A DNA stretch of 64,000 nt. Origin: Agelaius tricolor (lineage: Eukaryota > Chordata > Aves > Passeriformes > Icteridae). The stretch lies in contig JALJCS010000052.1 in the NCBI GenBank assembly GCA_023055355.1, forward strand, positions 1,319,501 through 1,383,500. Direction: 5' to 3'. The notes beneath the pieces were generated by a model that was not told the origin of the DNA, did no database searches, and was given only the letters and a program-made list of their open reading frames with translations. Of the stretch, positions 10,146 through 20,710 are shown one piece after another. Each line of letters begins with the position of its first letter. Positions within the stretch are counted from its first letter, which is position 1. Both the position numbers and the translations under genes were made by a program.

Positions 10146-11310
10146 GAAGCTCGCGCCATCAAAATTAAAGCAGCAATGGTATCTCTGTGTAATCTTGTTT
10201 CTAGGGTTAGCAGGTGGAGGACAAGCAGACACAAAACATTACCCTCACCAGCCATTCAGGTGGGTTCTACGCCATCTCTCAGGTGAGGGGGTCATCAAAG
10301 AAATTGTTACAGCCAACATCCCATCTTTCGAGTTCAGGTTCTATGATGCACAACCCCCTTTTTACGAAGGTGTTGCCTTCCATCTCCCATTCATCTTCTC
10401 TAAGTCAAACAATCCACGCCAATGCAGATAGGACACCCCCCGGAGAGGTATCACCCTAAGTCAGGTTACGGGCCAGGGCAAATGCTTTGGCAATGCAACC
10501 TTGGCAAAGCAGATGGGCAACGTCTGCAAGGAATTCGTCAAACTTAAGGGAGGGAAGTTCCAGTGGGTGATCCCAGCTGCATTGGGAATGTGGGTCTGTC
10601 ACGGATCCGGGGTAAGCCCATGTGTACTCCTTGACAAATTCGACCATTCTACTGACTTTTGTGTCCAAGTTCTAATTGTCCCCAGAGTCCTGTATCGCCA
10701 AGAAGAAGAGGTGTACCGCTTGTTCGAGGAACCCAACCAGCACTACAAACGAGAGGTGATAACAGGCGCCACCATCGCAATGCTCCTTGGTTTAGGGGCT
10801 ACCGGCGCTGCCACAGGCATCTCAGCCCTTGCAACACAACATCAGGGACTGGCACAACTGCAGATGACAGTTGATGAGGACTTGCAAAGGATCGAGAAAT
10901 CCATCTCTTCCCTGGAAAAATCCCTTTCCTCACTCTCAGAGGTTGTCCTCCAAAACAGGAGATGACTGGACCTCTTATTCATGCAGCAAGGGGGCCTGTG
11001 TGCTGCCTTGAAAGAGGAATGCTGCTTTTATGCAGACCACACCGGAGTCGTTAGAGACTCCATGGCAGAACTCCGAAACAGACTGGCTCAGAGACAGAAA
11101 GACAGGGAAGCCCAACAGGGCTGGTTCGAATCCTGGTTCAATTGATCTCCATGGCTCACCACCCTGATTTCTACCCTAATAGGCCCAGTCACTATAATCT
11201 TACTAACCCTAATCTTCGGGCCTTGCATATTAAACAAACTGGTGCTATTTGTTAAAAAGCGTTTGGAAACGGCTAGCATTTTGTTTCTCGAGCGCCGACA
11301 ATTAATTTAA
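10060..11310 (+). pseudogene. env: ERV1 env remnant (gamma-type), SU deleted
   Basis: The Env exon begins after acceptor TTTGCAG (AG at 10058-10059). Signal-peptide-like residues are followed by the mature start ...YPHQPFRW. At about 10340 most of SU, including the CWLC region, is missing relative to ERV2 (about 680 bases). The rest of SU, a KR cleavage site, a fusion peptide, an immunosuppressive-type domain, CX6CC and an anchor are recognisable. In-frame stops: TAG 10429-10431, TGA 10963-10965, TGA 11143-11145. Clearly defective, but useful for comparison with the open env of ERV2. Confidence 0.85.
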
Positions 11311-11407
11311 GGCGTGCCACTTACTAACACACTTACGATTTTATGCTAATTCTACTAACCCATGAAATTTTGTAACCTTTACATTTTATAAGATTTTTAC
11401 TAATCAT

Positions 11408-11427
11408 GGGGGGGGGGGGGGGGGAAA
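11408..11427 (+). repeat. ERV1 polypurine tract with G17 run
   Basis: Seventeen G followed by AAA directly before the 3' LTR. It occupies the polypurine tract that primes plus-strand synthesis; the matching tract of ERV2 is A/G-rich with a run of eight G. The long run may have expanded by slippage and its length may be unreliable. Confidence 0.6.
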
Positions 11428-11717
11428 TGTGGAGAGCTAGGGACCTGCGTGCGGAAGATCTCGGGCTGTACGGGTAGATAAGAAGGCCCCCCTCACCCTG
11501 CAGTCTGACCGTTGCTCCGTACCCGGCCACACCCGGCCGGACATGAGCAGAGGGAAGTGACACAGACTGCCCAGTCCATAAATACCCCTGAGACCCCTCA
11601 ATAAATGCCATTTGCTGTCCACCACATTGGTGTATGTAGCATTGGACCGAGTGACCCTGGGCCTTGGGTCACCGTGCCGGACCTCCCGAACCAGGTCGCT
11701 ACGCCGTAACGGCAACA
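11428..11717 (+). repeat. ERV1 3' LTR
   Basis: Second 290-base LTR, TGTGGAG...GGCAACA, followed by TCCTTG, the second half of the target duplication. Confidence 0.9.
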
Positions 11718-11723
11718 TCCTTG

Positions 11724-13106
11724 AGTCCTGTCACTGGTCCCAACAGTGACGAGAGCTGCAGCAGCCTCTCTGGTTCCCCTCAGGAGGATGTTGAAGACCA
11801 CAATGACGCCCTTTCCTCTCCTCCAGGCTGAACAAAGTGGCCTCAGCTGCATCTAGGGCTTCCCCTCCAGACCACACTCCATCCTTGCAATCCTCCTTTG
11901 CATTCTGGCTAATGGCTTCATATCTTTTTTTATTGTGCCGCCCAAAACTGCGCCCGTCTGCTTCCAGCGCTTCTCTTGGCTGCTGCTTCAGGGTGTGGGC
12001 ACCACCATCAGAGACACAGAACAGCTTCTCCTCCCAGAGTTATCCTTATCCTCCGCACTTCCACGTCTCTGCCTTGATGTTCACTGGGGAACTTGCCACT
12101 TTGTGGCCGCTCATTGCTGTGCTCAGCAGGGACACAGTTTTGTTTGGACATGAGCTGCCAGAGCAAGATATGCAGCAACTGAAGCCGAGAACAGCAGAGG
12201 CTGGGCAGATTTTGTTTTTTTCAGAATGCGGGAAAGAGAGTGAGTAAAGCACAAGGAAATTTCAGACTGTTACTTTGCAATCTAATTGCCCTGGAAAACT
12301 CAGCAATGAATGTTGCTCTGGTGCTACTGCCAATGCCTTCCATGAGAAAAATTCATTTCAGGAAGGAGCAACATCATCTGACAGAGACCAAGTGTGCCAG
12401 CACTTGCTCCAGGTGCTGCTGCCATCAGCCCCCGCAGGAAGGAGCACAGCCCCCAAGGCACGTGAGCTTTGGCTCCTTCTGGCACAGAAGCCCCCCGGGG
12501 GCACAGTTCTCTGGGGCAGGAGATGGGCAGAGCAGGGCAGCGTTTGCTGATGCTCCGAGCCCTTCCTAAAGATCCTGTCAGCCTGCCTTAGACACCTGGG
12601 GCCAGGCATTCCTTCCAACCTGGGCCACTTTGGCTGGGCTGGGGGCGGCCCCAAGGCAGGCGGCAGTTTGTGCAAGGGCCCTTGGTGACACGGTGCAGCT
12701 CGGTCACCCTGGCACGGAATGGAACCAGGTGTCCAAGGGCCCTTTGCGACACGTGGTGGCATAGGAGCTGGTGGTGACAAGAGCATGCCACAGTGCTCGG
12801 AGCACGCGACAGGACAGGACGGGACAGAGCGGTGCCGTGAGGAGCCCCTGCACAGCGCACTCGTTCGTGTCCCACCTGGAGCTTTTCGGAGGCGTTGTTC
12901 CTGCAGCTGAGCTCGAGGCCAGACCACAGTCCTTGACAGGAGTCTCCTGTCCTTGTGGCAGGAGAACAAGTGCACGACCTGCTGTCCTGTACTCTTCCTG
13001 AGGCTTCTTTATTGAAGGTGCCTTCCAGGCACGACTGCACGACTTGGTGACTTGGAGATTTTCCAAGGCATCTCTCCTGCAAATTGCCACAAATCCAGTC
13101 AGAGAC
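11724..13106. other. Upstream region of the MROH gene with CR1-like fragment
   Basis: About 11800-11955 resembles the 3' part of avian CR1 LINEs (CTCCAGGCTGAACAAA, TCCTCCTTTG, GCCCAAAACTG word order). 11956-13106 is mixed sequence with no convincing coding exon. A block at 12640-12830 carries repeated CAAGGGCCC and GACACG words and may be the MROH promoter region. Long antisense open frames here are GC-driven. Confidence 0.4.
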
Positions 13107-16100
13107 ATGGAGCAGAGACCCCCGAGAGTGCCCAAGCTGGCCTGGGTGGAGGAGGAGGAGAAAGGCCCTGGAGCTGCCCCGGCACAGCAGACTGAAGAGG
13201 TGGTGCCCTTCCAGCCACCGCAGGAGGGTGAGTGGCAGAGCTGGGCCACAGGACTGGTGCCTGCTGCCAGCTTGGCCCCACGCCATGCCGTGCTGTGCCG
13301 TGCCATGCTGTGCCATGCTATCTCCTGGGGACATGCCCACGGACAGGACGGAAGAGGGGCAGAGCAGACACCCCGCAGTGGCCGTGCTCCATCCCCTGGG
13401 GCATGCCGGGGCTCTCTCTGCCTGGGGAGCGCAGGGCTGGGCTGTGTTCTCTGGCCTCTCCCGCAGCCCCTCAGCTCTGGCTGCGCTCGCTCTTTGCCAG
13501 GTGCAGCCCTGGAGAAGACACAAGAGCAGGAGTACAGCCGCGGCCACTTCCACAGGACAGCGCAGGTACCTGCAGCCACCCCCAGCTGGGCTGGGCCTGC
13601 TGTCCCTGCTCAGCCCAGCACCGCGTATGGAGCACTCCATGCAACATCCCCAGCTTCTTGCCTTTCTCCTACAGTTCGTTTCCAACTTCCTCAAGAGAAT
13701 GGAGGAGGAAGATGCCATCGCCATGGGCTCAGGCCTCAGACCATACTCGCCCATCTTCCAAAGGAAGAACAGTGCTGCCCTGCTGTCTATGCTTGTAGAG
13801 GAAGATTTTTACAATCCAAAGCAAGTAAGCAGCCTGTGGCCAGGCTTTGATCCTCCCAGCAATTGCTTGGCCTCCCAAGCCATGCATGCTGGTTGCTGTG
13901 AGCCTTTCAGGCCCCATGGCAGTGTGGTGGCAAGGGAAGCACTTCTCTGGGGAAGCTGGGAACATTGCTCCCTCTGGCAGCTTTCCAAGTCTCCCCGTGC
14001 CTTCTCCAGGTGCCTGCCATGGTCAGCTACATCCACCAGTGGCTCCTGGCCAATGATTCTGCTGAGCACAGGCTGGACAAGACTCTGCTGGATCTCACCG
14101 AAGCACAGCCAAATGACTCAGTCATGACGCTGCTGCATCTGGCCCCGTCCTGTGACAGGTATGGGGCCCACCTGCCCAGAGGGCTCAGGCCTCCCCAGCC
14201 CATCACCCTGTACAGCCTGCCCCAGGTGTCTGAGCAACAGAGACTTCCAGGGCCCTCTGGGCTGCTCCCTTTCCCAGCCCTGGCATGTCAGCCCCTGAGC
14301 CTGCTGCCATGCTCCCTTGCTGCCTCTCAGGGCTCTGTCCCCACAGGGCTGGGCTGTCTGGCTGCTGCTGGCAGGTGGGCAGTGGGCACAGGCAGAACTG
14401 GCAGCCAGCTCAGCTCCCCCCGCTGCTGTGTCTGAGACCCCCTGAGACACAGCTCTAACTCCGCAGAGCTGCCATGGCCATGTGGAAGACCATCATGGGC
14501 TCAGCCAGGACTGCGGAGCTGGCGCAGCTGATCCTCCTGGATGTGCTGGGGAGCTGGCCAGAGCACAGCGCCTGCACCTCCAATGGGGACCAAACGGGTG
14601 TCTTTGCCCTGGCTGTGAGTTTCTGCAAGTGGCCTTTGCTGGCCCCAAGGCTGCCTCTCCAGCAGCTCTCCATCCTCCTTCCCCCACTGCATCTGCCTGC
14701 CTCAGGCGCTGGCCTGAAACCTGGCCCAGGGGCAGCTTCAGGGCCACCAGGCCCCGCGCTCCCCCTGCCAAGGTCTCTCCTGGCCTCTCCCTGCCAGGCT
14801 TGGGCCCTGCAACAGGGACACCTCGACACTGAGCACTGTCTCGGGGGGCTTTGTCCTTTGCAGGCAACCGTGGTGATGTGGAAGATCCCGCAGGTGCCCT
14901 GTCTCCCACGGATATTGAAGGAGTATTTCCCCAGCTTATTTGTACATCTGCTCTTCCAAGTGTTCTTCAGGACTCTGGATATGCCGGAGGAGGTCGATGC
15001 CTTCTGGAACGGATGCCAGGAAGAGCATGGCCTTGCCACCAGCCGCAACAGGTGCTCCGTGCCAGTCCTCCTGTCCCTGCCACGTGGCCCGCCAAGGAGC
15101 CAGTGCTGCCGGTGTGACCTGGGCTTTGCTCTGCACACAGCTTTGCAGTGCAGACCCTGAAGTCCCTGCTCTGCCTTCTCCGTTGCGAGGATGTGGAGGT
15201 GGCAATGGAAGGCAGGTGTGCCTGGGACACCCTGCTCTCTGTTAACACTTACCACTTTGCTGTGGCTCTGCTTGCCAGGTGAGACCTCTGTCTCCCCACT
15301 GTCTCTGACATCGGTGCTCTGTGCCCAGGTGCCCCACAAAGTGCCCGTGGTCATGGGCCAGAGGGCCTTGTCACTGAGGGATGGCCAAGCAGACTGGAAA
15401 ATACTGGGAGAGGAGGGTGCCCATGAGCAACCAACTCCCAAATGGCCCACGTCCCCTTGCTGGAAGGGTGCTGGGGAAAGATGAGAACTGGGTGAGTCAC
15501 TCCTGGGAGAGGTTTGCCCCACTGGCTCAGGGTCTTGTTTCCTTTTTCCCCTCTTCAGAGAAATTCGCCACTTAGCCATCCACTTTTGTTCTGTGGTTGC
15601 ATTCTACCTGCTCGCCCTGCTCGGCAAAGTGATGCCATATTGGGATTTCCCTGCCCTGGCATTCCTTGTGGAGGTGAGCCTCAAGGCCAGCGCTCCTTGG
15701 CTGAGCTGCCTCCCAGCTCTCTGGCCTCTCGTAGCCACGGCTGCCAGGATAGTGCCCGTGCCCTGTGCTGCTGACTGGGCCCGGCCCTGTGCGCTTCTGG
15801 GCTCCTGCCGGCCGGCTCCCCTCCCTGTCACTGCCCAGTGCCTTTCAGGTCCTCGAGTGCCTGGACTTGAGGGAATGCAGTGACAGTGTTCTGGAGATCC
15901 TGGCACAGAACCTGCAGAGTGAGCACATGGCCAGGCGTTACTTGGCACTCTGAGGCCTTGTAGTGCTGGGCAAGAATCCCTTGATGGTGAGGAGGGTGCA
16001 GTGGCTGAAGCCGTGCAGGCAGCCCGGGGCTGGGCAACGCAGTCACTTGGCCTTGGCTGGGCTTTGGGCGCTGGGGCAGCTGCTCCCAGTTCCCCTGCCT

Positions 16101-18488
16101 CCCGCTTCAGCTGCCCCAGCGCTTCGGGACAGGCCTTTGGCCTCTGGGCCCTGCGGCAGCAGTGCGGCCTTTCACAAAGTCGTGTTCCGCACAGGCCCAA
16201 AAAATGCGGAGCCTGACTGAAAGTCTTGTGGAGCTCCTGGGCGAAAATGATAATGACATGATCAGGATGACCATTCTTCTACTCAGATATTTGCTCCTGC
16301 ATAATGGTGCCCCAATAGCCACCCCCATGGCCCTGCAGCTGGCTGAGGCGCTCCTGCCACTCTTTGACCGCATAAGACTCTGTGCCCACAGCCACGGCCA
16401 CTGGCTGCTGCCCGGACACTTGGTGCCCTGTGCAGATGCAGGCCTGTGCCCCAGGGGCCCTGAAGCAGCTGATGCTCAAGTCTTTTGCCCTTTCCTTTCA
16501 TACAGGATGATATCCAGGTGCAGCTGAGCTCCATGTCTGTCTTTCAAGAGATGCTGGACATATTAACAGAAGAGGGAAGAAAGGCCCTGAAGTCCCACGT
16601 GTGCCAGAGCCTGCTCCCACTCTACTTCCACTGCCATGATGAGAATCAGATTGTTGCTGAGGTGAGGAATTGTGACCAGCTGCTGTCCCCCTGGAAGGGG
16701 CTTGGGCTGTCTCCTGCCCTGGCACCTTGCGGGCTGCAGCCTCCTCCAGCCTGTGGCACTGGGATGCTCCTGTGCCCTGGCCTGTGGGGCCATCTGTGCC
16801 TCTCTGCTGCTCTCCAGGCCTCCTGGGAAACGCTGCATTCTTCAGCCCGATTCCTGAAGAGGAGGGATATCGAACAAATGCTACACGTGGATCAGAGCTT
16901 TGGCGAGTGCCTGGTAAGAGCAGCCGAGAACCCCCAGCCTTAGCCTGGAGAAGGCCCCTGAGGGCAGTGCTCAGGGTGCGGGGCTGGCAGCTGTGGCCCC
17001 TGCTGCAGCCAGAGGCCGCGTGGGCTCTTCTCCAGGCTCCCGTGGGCCCGAGGCTGGTGCCCATGGAGCCCCGGCCCGGCGGGGCTGCGGGGCGGCACGG
17101 CGGCTCCCCGGGCAGCAGGGGAGCCCCCTCCCCTCGGGAGCCCTTGGCCGGTGGCTGCTGTGGCCGCGCCTCAGGGTGGTGCAGGCAGGGGAGGCCGGGG
17201 TTGGGCACAGGCAGCGCCCGGCCCAGGGACTGAGCCCGCGCCAACACTTCCCTCCTGCCGCTCTCTGCAGCTGGCAGAGGACAGGAGCCGAGCGGCCGAG
17301 CACCTGCGCGGGGCCCTGCGCTACCTGCAGAGCCCACAGGAGCCCCTGCAAGAGGCGGCCGTCAGGATCATCGGTGAGTCCCTGTTAAGAATAAAAAGCT
17401 TGACTAGGCCAATATTCAAGCAGCAATCAATTTATTATTTAATATGGTAAAATATGAGCAATACAGCGCTGGGTACAGAGGGGGAAGTTTCCCTCCAACT
17501 GCACGCCGATAATTGATGGTTACCGGTATTTATAGGGGTACTCATCAGTTTTTTCAACAGTTTCTATTTCCAAATTATTACATCACAATTCTATACACTA
17601 TTGTAATTTTAATTTCTCAGGTTGTATTTTCAAAGGAGTATCCCCCGATGGTGATGGTGCAGTTTCCAAAAGAAGAAAGACTAATCCCATCTGGTGGAGT
17701 TCAGCTCCCCAGATGTGTCCACCTTTTAATTGCAGAGGCTATAAATCTCCTAACAGTGATGTCCAGCTTCCCTTTGGTCGAAACCATAAATCCTTGAGGT
17801 GATGTTCATCTTCCTTTCTCAAACTGTTTTTCTCTGCTTCAATAAGGCGTGAGATAAGCATATTTCCTATATATATTCTAAAGCTATAGTTTCAAGGATA
17901 CAAGTAATATTCTAAAATTATACTTCAAAAGGCAGAGCTTTTTTATGGATTAAATGCAAGCAAAAAGCAACATGCTTAACACCTTAATTCCAATGCTCCT
18001 AAATCAACCAGGGTTAATTGCAAACAAAAGATAGGTTCAAAGGCCTTTTTCCATGCTTTATTTTCATCAGTTATTATTAGAATTCGCAACTATCCCATTG
18101 TCGATATCCACACATTTTGCATTTGTAGGTACACACTTCGCCTGTTTGTACCTGACAGAAAACACAGCTTTGCATCTCACATCCCGAGCTCTCTCCCCGG
18201 GCCGCCGCAGCTCGGCCTGGGCCCTGCCTGCTGCCCTGGCAGCGCCGGCCGGGCCCGGCGCCGTGGAGCCCCGGCCAGGCTGGGCGCTGCTGCCGCCCTC
18301 TGGCAGTCGTGCCCTGGGGCGGCAGCGTGTGCAAGGGCCTGGGCTGAGCCCTGCCGGGCCAGCAGCCCATGTGGCCACAGCGCCGGCAGGGAGCTGTGCC
18401 GCTGGGGCCGTGACAGGCACTGTGTTCACAGGCATGGCCGGGCGGCACCTGAGGGGGCAGCAGCAAGAGCTGCAGCTGATCTGCACTG
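13107..18488 (+). pseudogene. Maestro heat-like repeat (MROH) family gene, 3'-truncated
   Basis: HEAT-repeat protein of the MROH family, expanded in birds, function poorly known. Fourteen exons fit GT/AG boundaries: 13107-13227, 13501-13565, 13675-13824, 14010-14158, 14467-14614, 14864-15051, 15141-15278, 15559-15673, 15849-15986, 16195-16368, 16506-16661, 16818-16913, 17271-17373, 18432-18488. Phases are consistent throughout, and the protein shows the Leu-rich helix pairs of HEAT repeats (ALLSMLVEEDFY, ALAFLVEVLECLDL, LAGR-like end). Lesions: TGA at 15951-15953, where a CGA Arg is likely ancestral, and no GT donor after 16368 (GACCGCATAAG). No exon is seen after 18488; FCRL-derived sequence begins by about 18770. 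Family call firm, member unknown; probably a pseudogene. Confidence 0.75.
17383..18175 (-). mobile_element. LTR-like AT-rich insertion in the MROH intron
   Basis: An AT-rich block inside a GC-rich intron. Read on the - strand, 17972-17383 begins TGTTGC, has a CCCCTATAAATACC TATA box and an AATAAA signal about 50 bases before its TTCTTAACA end, so it looks like an LTR pointing against the gene. No target duplication was found. 17973-18175 may be internal sequence and holds a short Cys-rich ORF on the - strand (18079-18180). Confidence 0.45.
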
Positions 18489-20710
18489 GTGAGTGAGTCA
18501 GGGCAGCGGGCTGACCACAGGGGCTGGCAGGGGCAGCTGCAAGCCCTGCCCCGGCTGTGGAGGGCTCTGCTCCTGTGGGCAGAGCACACAGAGATTTCAG
18601 GGCCATGTGTGGCATTCGTGGCCAGTAGCTTCAGGCTGATCCCCTTGCTCCCTGCTCCCTGCAGGCCATGGCCAGAGCTGGCCAGGATGGCCCTGGCAGG
18701 GGGCTCTCCTCAGCTCCCTGCACATCCGGGATCTGACCTTGGCTCTGTTCCTCTGAACCTCCCCAGTGGCCCTGACCAACTCAGCCTCAAGTACCGAATG
18801 CCCGGCAGGGACAGAGACGCCCAAACACCCCCAGGGTCCCTGAAAGAACTCCCAAGGGCTCTCTTGCAACCCTTGAAGAAATGGCATATGACAGCAGTCC
18901 TGCAATCAGAAATACTGCAATTGAATCTTGTTTATTTCTCCGGCCGTACAGAGAGCTCCCTACTCCCCATGGCGTAAGCTGCAAGATCAGTTCCGCAGTG
19001 CATGGAAGAAACAGCCTCGTCTGTTCGGCACTGCCTTGCTGTTCTGCTGCAGCTGCCCCGGAGAGATGATCTGAAAGACTCTGTCTGCTGGGGCCATTTG
19101 AGCCAGCAGGGATTTTCTTTTTCTTCTTCAAGATTTTTGTCTTTGTATTTTCCTTGTTGTTGAGTATGTAAATATAGAATATCTTACGATACACAGAGTC
19201 CCAGGATCTTTCTTTTCCTGCACAGGGTCCATAGGGCATAGGAGAAGAGGAGGAAAAGGGTGCTTGTGCTCAGCCAGCTGCCTAGGCATGCAGTGTTGCA
19301 GGAAAAATGGCCAGAAGCACCTTGGCCTTTGGTGATTCTGCTGAAGCCTTTGTGCTGCTGACAGAGCGGCTGGGCAGGGGCCAGAGCTGCAGGGATCCCT
19401 GCCAGAGCAGTGCCTGGAGATGGCCACAAGCCCTGTGCCAGGCAGGAAGGGCCATCGGTGTCCTCCTGCCTGTCTGCTGCTGGCTGCATTGCTGAGGGCT
19501 GCCTTGGCGGCTTCTGCCGGTGGTGGTGCCGGGACCAATTGGTGGCTGTGAGTTTGCAAAAGGAGCGATTTCCCCTCCTCCCTCCCGCCCGAGGCCGCCA
19601 TGGCCCCTGAGGGGATGGAGCTGGAGCGGGGCGCCCCCTGCTGGCCGGGAGTGCTCCCTGCAGCGGCCCCTGCTGGCCGCGGTTATAACTGCCACAAAAA
19701 CCAACAGCGCTGAGCGGGAGGGAAAGTTCTGGGTTTGTGTTGTTTGTTCTCTTCTGCTTTATAAATTTCCCAGTAAAGAGCTGTTATTCCTTTTCCTGAA
19801 CTTTGGCCTAGAAGCCCCATAATCTTTGAAGTTAAAAATAGTATTAGACAAGGGTCCTCTTTCCATTCAAGGAATGTTCCCACTTTCCTTGGCAGATATT
19901 TCTTATTTAAATGAATTGCCAGCTCATTGGTCCCAGAGTGCCTGGGATAGACGCCCCAAGAGCAGACACGGTCAGGGACTTTACCACCTCATGCTCTGCC
20001 TTTTAAGTCAGTAGGACCACCAAGGGCCCTCTCCCCAGGTGCAAGTTCTGGTCGTGTGGCCACTCAGGAGCTGGCATTGGCAGAGCATCACACTGTCCCC
20101 AGTGTGCCATGGCTGACAGGCTGATGGACAGACAGGGCCCTGTTGTGCCCAAAGCAAGGACTGACCCACCCCTGCCACACACAGGTGTTCCAAAATGTCT
20201 CCAGACAGCAAACTTTTCCTGTCTCTGACACCCTGCCCTGTGCCATGGCCTGATCCTTACTGCCCTGGAAAAGGGGGAAGCTCTGGAACACCCACAGGGC
20301 CTTTGTGACATCCTCGTGTGGGGAACAGGGCAGAGGAAGGGTTTGGGACAAGAGAGAAGAGAATCCAGAGCCTCCTGAAGGCCACTTTGACCATCAGAGA
20401 AAGGAAGGTTCAGGGACCTTCCAGGTTCCTCTGGTGGAGGGAATGTGCTGGGGAAAATGTGTGTGGTTTATTCATTGTTGTGGTTTTCCAAGGAAATTGT
20501 TCCTTTTTTGACAATTTGGACTCTGAACGTTGTTGCTGTTGCTGTTGGTTTTATCCTCTCTCGTTGCTGTTTCAGGAAATTGATCTTCTCTCAGCCCTTT
20601 GGCATCTTTGTGCCTCAGTGGGGTGCAAGAGGGGCAGTTTTTAGTGGCAGCACAGACACAAGTCGGTGCCCATGGGTGGGGACCCCCAGTGCCCCCAGTT
20701 CCCCCCAGTG
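18489..20710. repeat. Junction between MROH and FCRL spacer of copy A
   Basis: 18489-18770 has no recognised exon. 18770-18850 repeats the FCRL transmembrane-side intron seen at 21235-21330, so a rearrangement joined MROH to FCRL DNA here. 18860-19280 is unassigned. 19.3-20.7 kb is the spacer downstream of copy A, with the CTCF-type block at 19.63-19.68 kb. No gene seen. Confidence 0.5.
19630..19676 (-). promoter_or_regulatory. Tandem CTCF-type motifs, spacer copy 2
   Basis: GGCGCCCCCTGCTGG (19630-19644) and GCGGCCCCTGCTGG (19663-19676), both reading as CCAGCAGGGG cores on the - strand. They sit in a 250-base block conserved among all spacers. Confidence 0.55.

Larger units (their letters stand above)
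5698..11723 (+). mobile_element. ERV1: class II (type-D-like) provirus with target duplication
   Basis: A provirus with two 290-base LTRs (5704-5993, 11428-11717) about 98% identical by eye. It is flanked by a 6-bp duplication with one change (TCCTCG 5698-5703, TCCTTG 11718-11723). Order: 5' LTR, tRNA-Phe PBS, gag, pro, pol remnants, env remnant, polypurine tract with a 17-base G run, 3' LTR. Gag, pro and pol occupy three frames joined by two slip sites, as in betaretroviruses such as MPMV, while Env is gamma-type. Internal deletions remove the RT catalytic core and most of SU. Inference: replication-dead, moderately young copy; gag could still be translated. Confidence 0.9.

Noticed and set aside
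5704..11717. Classification of ERV1 as a gammaretrovirus from its Env
   Set aside because: Three-frame gag/pro/pol with two slip sites, two zinc knuckles and 6-bp target duplication fit class II; only Env is gamma-type.
12588..13754. 388-codon antisense frame opposite the MROH 5' region
   Set aside because: GC-rich shadow with no domain, splice signals or similarity; biased toward Arg, Pro, Gly and Ser.
13084..14127. Long single open frame (347 codons) over the MROH start
   Set aside because: It runs through clear GT/AG introns and differs in frame from parts of the spliced exons; the spliced model has consistent phases and family similarity.
14455..15579. 374-codon antisense frame opposite MROH exons 5-7
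   Set aside because: Mirror of coding and GC-rich intron sequence; no start context or motif.
15951..15953. TGA in MROH as selenocysteine
   Set aside because: No Cys/Sec position is expected in this family; Arg (CGA) is the obvious ancestor and no SECIS was seen.
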